This document shows positions 63,101-64,000 of a stretch of DNA of 64,000 nucleotides, one piece after another. This DNA comes from Antedon bifida. Taxonomy: Eukaryota; Echinodermata; Crinoidea; Comatulida; Antedonidae. The stretch spans positions 11,873,395 through 11,937,394 of the forward strand of contig OY727100.1 in the NCBI GenBank assembly GCA_963402885.1, read 5' to 3'. The stretch's first letter is position 1. Each line of letters starts with the position of its first letter. The notes under the pieces were generated by a model. It was not told where the DNA came from and did no database searches. It worked only from the letters and a program-made list of their open reading frames with translations. Position numbers and translations under genes: made by a program.

Positions 63101-64000
63101 CTTCCAAAATCACTTCCAAGTGGTGTCAAAATGGTACTGTCAACACTTCCTGGAAAGGTATGTTTCAACCAAAGTTCGATATTATTTATCTGGTTTTTAG
63201 AAGGTTATAACTGCGGATCATCTGACATAATTAACTATTGCGATTATTTAGCCAAGGTTTGTTGAACTAGTTGATTGATCAAACTAAAATACAATTCTTT
63301 TCAGGCCTACGATGCGGTTGCAGCAAACAACTGGCCAACATTTGAGATTTTTCCATTACAACCAAATGAGAAGAAGCAGATAATAACAGAGTATATGACA
63401 TTATACGCGAAGACACTCAGTGAAGAACAGATGAATATGATACTAGATGCAGACCAGACCAGCAACCCATTGTACTTAAAGTCACTCATGGATGAGGTAA
63501 ATTACCGCATTTCCGTAGAATTGTTTTCCGTCTGGTGGTGGATTGGGCAGTACACCGAGAGACGAAGATCCCTACTTTTTTTCGTAGAGTGTACATTAAC
63601 TCTATTGAACACAATGGTTTATATTTTTAATCCGCTCTGGTTAAATGTTGTATTCACTGTCTATATAAATTATTAATAACTTCAATTTTCCGCTTTTTAG
63701 ATTCGCATGTACGGAAGTTTTTATCAACTAACAAATGCAATCAAAACTTATCTTCTCGCGGATAATCCAGGAGAACTCTTTGTTAAAATCCTTGAACGTT
63801 TGGAAAACGATTTCGAGGTTGGTTCATTTGAAAGGTACAGTATATTTTTGGCAATTCTAATAGCTTTACATTAAATTATTACATACTGTCAGTGTATCTT
63901 AGTACTGTGGTATCACTATTAGCATAGCACTATGTTACATTGTTGTGTGATAAATACATTGTTCTCAACATTAATAACAATGTCGTCCTATTTTCTTGGT
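51190..64000 (+). CDS. Gene B: tandem paralogue of gene A (FBA-DUF4062-NACHT), 3' end outside window
   Basis: Twenty-two exons were traced: 51190-51322, 51547-51615, 51999-53249, 53464-53628, 53817-53956, 57729-57833, 57983-58094, 58277-58389, 58638-58736, 58828-58900, 59223-59320, 59539-59740, 60215-60418, 60664-60962, 61224-61394, 61591-61704, 61811-62122, 62317-62642, 62746-62915, 63078-63157, 63305-63496 and 63701-63834, where the window cuts the gene. Except for the first exon, the 1251-base exon (one codon shorter) and the coiled-coil exon (312 against 285), every exon has the same length and phase as in gene A. The N-terminus differs: MGTILTKKK has Gly2 and Thr6 followed by Lys, fitting an N-myristoylation signal, where gene A starts MSETPPGSEK. 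The FBA domain keeps Tyr-Trp at the predicted sugar site. Walker A GRSGSGKS and Walker B IVLDALNQLD are intact. The frame is open throughout, so the copy looks functional. Confidence 0.88.
55421..55602. mobile_element. MITE-like element nested in the left arm
   Basis: The terminal inverted repeats are long, beginning gcgtggttcccact at the left and ending agtgggaaccaagc at the right, and continuing inward through aaggacgtaacgcaacgcaa and its complement. Other units of the arm read tctaatgaaac at this point without the insert, which gives an empty-site comparison. The target duplication is short and imperfect (atg or taatg/ttatg). It has no coding capacity. Confidence 0.8.
56041..56228. mobile_element. 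Insertion in the right arm, unclassified interspersed repeat
   Basis: A ~190 bp segment starting with (taa)n and tatatagcgcctaatgttgt and ending near gaaccccggtcagcaccagt interrupts the fourth unit of the right arm and has no counterpart in the left arm. The agcgcc...agcgct words are typical of SINE-like tails in marine invertebrates. The classification is tentative. Confidence 0.5.
58828..60284 (+). other. Gene B FBA-type domain with Tyr-Trp retained
   Basis: The domain is encoded by exons 58828-58900, 59223-59320, 59539-59740 and the start of 60215-60418. Landmarks are NYAGDWVIHSGGDNTET, KFVSSHMNCVKNQEINLL, CGGGYYSLTITLMNADGDTI, FTFKDYGKGLRLISFQ and DDKYWAGHFGV. The KYWAG segment aligns with the FBXO2 loop whose Tyr and Trp contact N-acetylglucosamine. 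Gene A has Gly in place of this Tyr. Confidence 0.82.
61811..62122 (+). other. Gene B Lys/Glu repeat coiled coil
   Basis: This exon is 27 bases longer than its gene A counterpart (44380-44664). Its first part is a short tandem repeat of codons giving EKEEKEKQEK-type peptides, which probably expanded by slippage. The second half (ALESLWHYNQQREFRKVV, GADEAHAKILE) is conserved between the copies. Confidence 0.85.

Overview
This window is eukaryotic nuclear DNA, AT-rich, with intron-dense genes (GT-AG introns, mostly phase 1 between domain exons). It comes from an invertebrate deuterostome, most likely an echinoderm. That assignment is inference: it rests on the gene families, on dispersed copies of the octamer taggcct(a/t) in introns and spacers, and on the tRNA-derived interspersed repeats. 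There are no bacterial-style operons, rRNA genes or CRISPR arrays.

Layout. (1) 1-2415: a satellite of about 183 bp per unit and about 13 copies, each unit carrying a ~56 bp palindrome. (2) 2555-7075, minus strand: a complete seven-exon gene for mitochondrial ribosomal protein L37. (3) 8028-18302, plus strand: a Robo-like axon-guidance-type receptor (signal peptide, 4 Ig, 4 FN3, TM, very short tail), head-to-head with MRPL37. (4) 19275-33134, plus strand: a second Ig-superfamily membrane protein whose leader exon and 5' flank are homologous to those of the Robo-like gene. Its frame stays open through the TM into two more Ig-like domains and a repetitive acidic tail. (5) 29970-30815, minus strand: a small two-exon gene resembling a BK-channel beta subunit (KCNMB), nested in an intron of gene 4. 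(6) 35024-49084, plus strand: a 32-exon gene for a ~1978-residue protein, called gene A here. (7) 51190 to beyond the window end, plus strand: its tandem paralogue, gene B, 22 exons seen.

Genes A and B are the most interesting content. Each encodes a long N-terminal region I do not recognise, then an F-box-associated (FBA, N-glycan-binding) type domain without an F-box, a DUF4062 (TIR-like) domain, a charged coiled coil, a NACHT-type NTPase and (complete in A) a TPR-like C-terminus. This is the layout of a signal-transducing STAND NTPase with a sugar-binding-type sensor, and it suggests a cytosolic glycan or membrane-damage sensor. The copies differ at a predicted glycan-contact residue (Gly-Trp in A, Tyr-Trp in B) and at the N-terminus, where B has a possible myristoylation signal. 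Gene B also carries a ~3.45 kb inverted-repeat element in one intron.

All exon boundaries were read by eye from splice signals, reading frame and family similarity. Every multi-exon model keeps frame: the summed coding lengths of the complete genes are divisible by three, and all gene B exons except the first and the coiled-coil exon match gene A exons in length (one differs by a single codon). Transcript evidence was not available.
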